Positions 61,687-64,000 of a stretch of DNA of 64,000 bases are shown in pieces (the stretch's first letter is position 1; every line of letters starts with the position of its first letter). Below the pieces are notes generated by a model. The model did not search any database, had not been told where the DNA came from, and was given only the letters and a program-made list of their open reading frames with translations. This DNA is from Hydractinia symbiolongicarpus (Eukaryota; Cnidaria; Hydrozoa; Anthoathecata; Hydractiniidae). The stretch lies in assembly GCF_029227915.1 (NCBI RefSeq), contig NC_079883.1, positions 14,570,001 through 14,634,000 on the forward strand, read 5' to 3'. Both the position numbers and the translations under genes were made by a program.

Positions 61687-63399
61687 ATCGTTTACTTTTT
61701 GGGTGCCCTGGTGACTATGAAAGTGGGTAAATCGATTTGATACGTTAGAATACGACAAGACACGATAACATGCATTGCGTTATATTTCTTTAGCATCGTG
61801 CAAATCACTTAAAGCTTGGAAACATAAGCTTACATTCTGTTATGGCAATGCCATAAATAGAAAAGCCGTAAAATCATAAAATGAGATTTTGAACAGAAAG
61901 TTTACATTTTTCAATATAACAGAGAGAGAGCACACAGAACTATAAAACACAAAACGCCACAGTCACAAAATTGAAATATATCAACGAAAAAAAAAGGTAT
62001 ATATATAATATGTAAAAACATTAAAAAATAAGAATCTATTTTTATATTTAATTTTGTAAATTGCAGGCTTAATCTTTGTTGTCATGATAAAAAAACTGTT
62101 TTTGTCAAACATAAATTATCAGCTTCATATGAATTCCGCCAAAGCTAGTGACACGTGGATATAGCTTTATAAATCGTGCGCCTATAACATGAGCTGTACC
62201 AGCTGAACTCGATAAAATGTTTTGTAAAAATCTAACTTTTAGAATGTCTACCTAGGTCGTAACACGTATATTGAAAATGACCCTTCCTTCTTCCCCTTTC
62301 CCCTCCACCCTACCCCTTGTACAAGTAAAATTTCAATAATTACTTTGTAACCACATGGACAGATGAGAGAATGAAAAAATGATATTAACCGATTTAACTC
62401 CTTTTTATTATAAAAAAAATTGTGCTAAATTTATTTTCGCACAATTGTTAATTTTACGAAGATATTTAAAGTATTTGATAGGAGTGAAAAAAAAACTGAA
62501 TTGAAACCACAGAATCACTTTGGAAGAGACGGAGCAAACTGGTTGTGAACCCTGGTGGGACGGTAGAGACGTATTAGAAAATATCCCCAAATTTAATATC
62601 CTAAAATTTCCATTGTTTTCGCCTTTTGTTTTTGTCTTTAAACAAGATTTCTGGCCGTCCGCTACAAAAACATGGAGCACTTTCAGATGGGAAATTAAAA
62701 CTCTCTTTCGTATGGACCCCTATTTTTACATCTTACAGTTGGGTGGCCAAAAGTTATGACCATTACACGGCATGTCCTTATATGGATATCACTGCGACGT
62801 CTCATCCTTCAGAGAATAACCCTGTTAGCATTACTTAGTTTTCATAATTTTAAGAGTGCCAAACACAAAAACAACTTCTGTAGTTTGCATAAAAACGTTT
62901 TATTTGCAAAAAATTATCTCTTGTGCAAACCAATAACTCTCGCGAGAATTTTTGGTCTACAAATCGCACATCTGAAGATTATACGGTTGTTTTAACTTGC
63001 TTTATACAATATAAACCATTCTGCGAAAATTTTCCATTTTTGTATGCGCAAAAATACAGCATTTTTTTCCATTTCTGCGCACTTACTTCTTTCTGTGTCC
63101 TAACCTACAGTTCCTTCGTTGTTCGTTTGGAAACAGTCCAGTCCCGCTATCTAAAACTCTGAATAGACCAGACAAAAATTCGAGATAGCGCGATGTTTGA
63201 AATAAACGAGAGTAAACTGAACATTCATTTTTAAAAGCTAATTTGATTTTGACCCTAATAAAACTATCAAATGTTCGGTATCCGCAATTTTTTTTTAGAA
63301 AAATAACGTTTTTCGCAAAAATACATTATTTCGGATGACGTCATTCCGGGACGCTCAAACGCAAATATTTGGTACCGTTCAGGTTAAAAAAAATCCTTT
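61687..63399. other. Intergenic region between Nav exon B and the WSB-like gene
   Basis: The two genes converge here. No coding sequence is recognised. Overlapping open frames at 62408-62759 on both strands have no family match. Confidence 0.5.
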
Positions 63400-63999
63400 C
63401 TATAAATGTCTAAAATACAGATATTGTCGCAAATTTTCAGGTATGTCCAGATTTTCAATGTCATCTCTAGTTATGCAGGTTAGCAGTTTCAGACGGCAAA
63501 TTTCCTTTAACTTTGTCATTCTTGGTAATTGCCAAACCGTAAGTAAGCCTGCACTTGACGAAACAATCAATTCTTGGGAACTGGAAGAAAATGAAGCATA
63601 ATTCGCACTTACACCTTCAGAAACGTCAAAAGATGATAACACATACAGTAGGTTATACTCGTTTAGTGGTGAAAAAATATAAACTTTGGCATAACTTGAG
63701 CATACTGCTAGAAAAGCACCGTTGTTGGAATATTTTACGTGCGTTATACACTCGTTATCGTTCAGTAGGTTCAAATGTTGCTTTTGAACCTTGGCATTCG
63801 TATGATTTATGAAAAATAATGTCTTGTTGTAGCCAATTAAGATGATTTGAAAAGAACCAAATGGATTAAATGAAAATATTATTTTCTGTTTGATTCTGTT
63901 TTCCACACCAATAAGTGGCAACAAGTTTACTGTTCTTGATGTAAACTCTTTTTTCTCACAGTCACAAACATCAGTAATTGTGAAATGACCGTCTGACAT
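63400..63999 (-). CDS. WD40-repeat protein with C-terminal SOCS box (WSB1/WSB2-like), 3' part
   Basis: The frame runs from the window edge to a TAG at 63400-63402. Diverged WD40 blades are visible: CITHVKYSNNGAFLAVCSSYAKVYIFSP, then YASFSSSSQELIVSSSAGLLTVWQLPR. The last ~38 residues form a SOCS box, with LKEICRLKLLTCI resembling the 'LQHLCR..IR' BC-box helix and LDIPENLRQYLYFR resembling the 'LPIP..L..FL.YR' Cul5-box end. Known WSB proteins use this box to bind Elongin B/C and Cullin-5, with the WD40 propeller recruiting the ubiquitylation target. The ATG at 63997-63999 may be internal. A full WSB has about seven blades, so the gene probably continues beyond the window. Confidence 0.8.
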   Translation of the reverse strand: MSDGHFTITDVCDCEKKEFTSRTVNLLPLIGVENRIKQKIIFSFNPFGSFQIILIGYNKTLFFINHTNAKVQKQHLNLLNDNECITHVKYSNNGAFLAVCSSYAKVYIFSPLNEYNLLYVLSSFDVSEGVSANYASFSSSSQELIVSSSAGLLTVWQLPRMTKLKEICRLKLLTCITRDDIENLDIPENLRQYLYFRHL

Positions 64000-64000
64000 G

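Overview
This is a strongly AT-rich, intron-rich animal genomic window with GT-AG introns, large gene-poor stretches and many short inverted-repeat elements. The best clue to the organism is a four-domain voltage-gated sodium channel whose selectivity-filter residues read D-K-E-A. The filter lysine sits in domain II, whereas in most bilaterian Nav channels it sits in domain III. That arrangement is known from medusozoan cnidarians, so the window most likely comes from a hydrozoan or other jellyfish-lineage animal. This is an inference from one gene plus genome style.

Layout. Bases 2-70 may hold the tail of a leftward gene. An intronless ARFRP1 GTPase CDS (2622-3233, +) is followed by a two-exon poly(ADP-ribose) glycohydrolase, PARG (4265-6646, +). 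Bases 6.6-10.2 kb are filled with small TIR/foldback elements. From 14.8 kb back to about 10.3 kb on the minus strand lies a seven- or eight-exon ankyrin-repeat gene of unfamiliar architecture, with a basic/acidic N-terminus, coiled coil, polyproline and PPxY segment, then ankyrin repeats. About 15-43.4 kb is a gene desert. It contains a pure ~288-bp TTC/GAA repeat, two G-quadruplex-prone tracts and scattered repeats. From 43.5 kb to 57.7 kb (+) runs the Nav channel, which I could assemble as 21 exons with consistent phases into a 1763-residue protein. At 60470-61686 lies a second, intact version of the last Nav exon, with the same acceptor phase and no net length change through the IQ motif. 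The window ends inside a minus-strand WD40 + SOCS-box gene (WSB1/2-like, 63400-63999).

Most interesting. The Nav locus appears to encode mutually exclusive 3'-terminal exons. Each carries the distal S3, S4, S5, pore, S6, EF-hand-like and IQ regions of domain IV plus its own stop codon. Choice of last exon would swap the domain IV voltage-sensor paddle and the whole C-terminus while keeping the D-K-E-A filter. The two copies share a 45-bp perfectly identical block, synonymous sites included, within otherwise diverged sequence. This suggests gene conversion or RNA-level constraint.

The genes do not form an obvious pathway. The ARFRP1 and PARG reading frames each begin a few bases after a 3' splice-acceptor-like sequence, which fits either 5'-UTR introns or spliced-leader addition. 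All exon models come from reading splice sites and protein similarity by eye, without transcript data.
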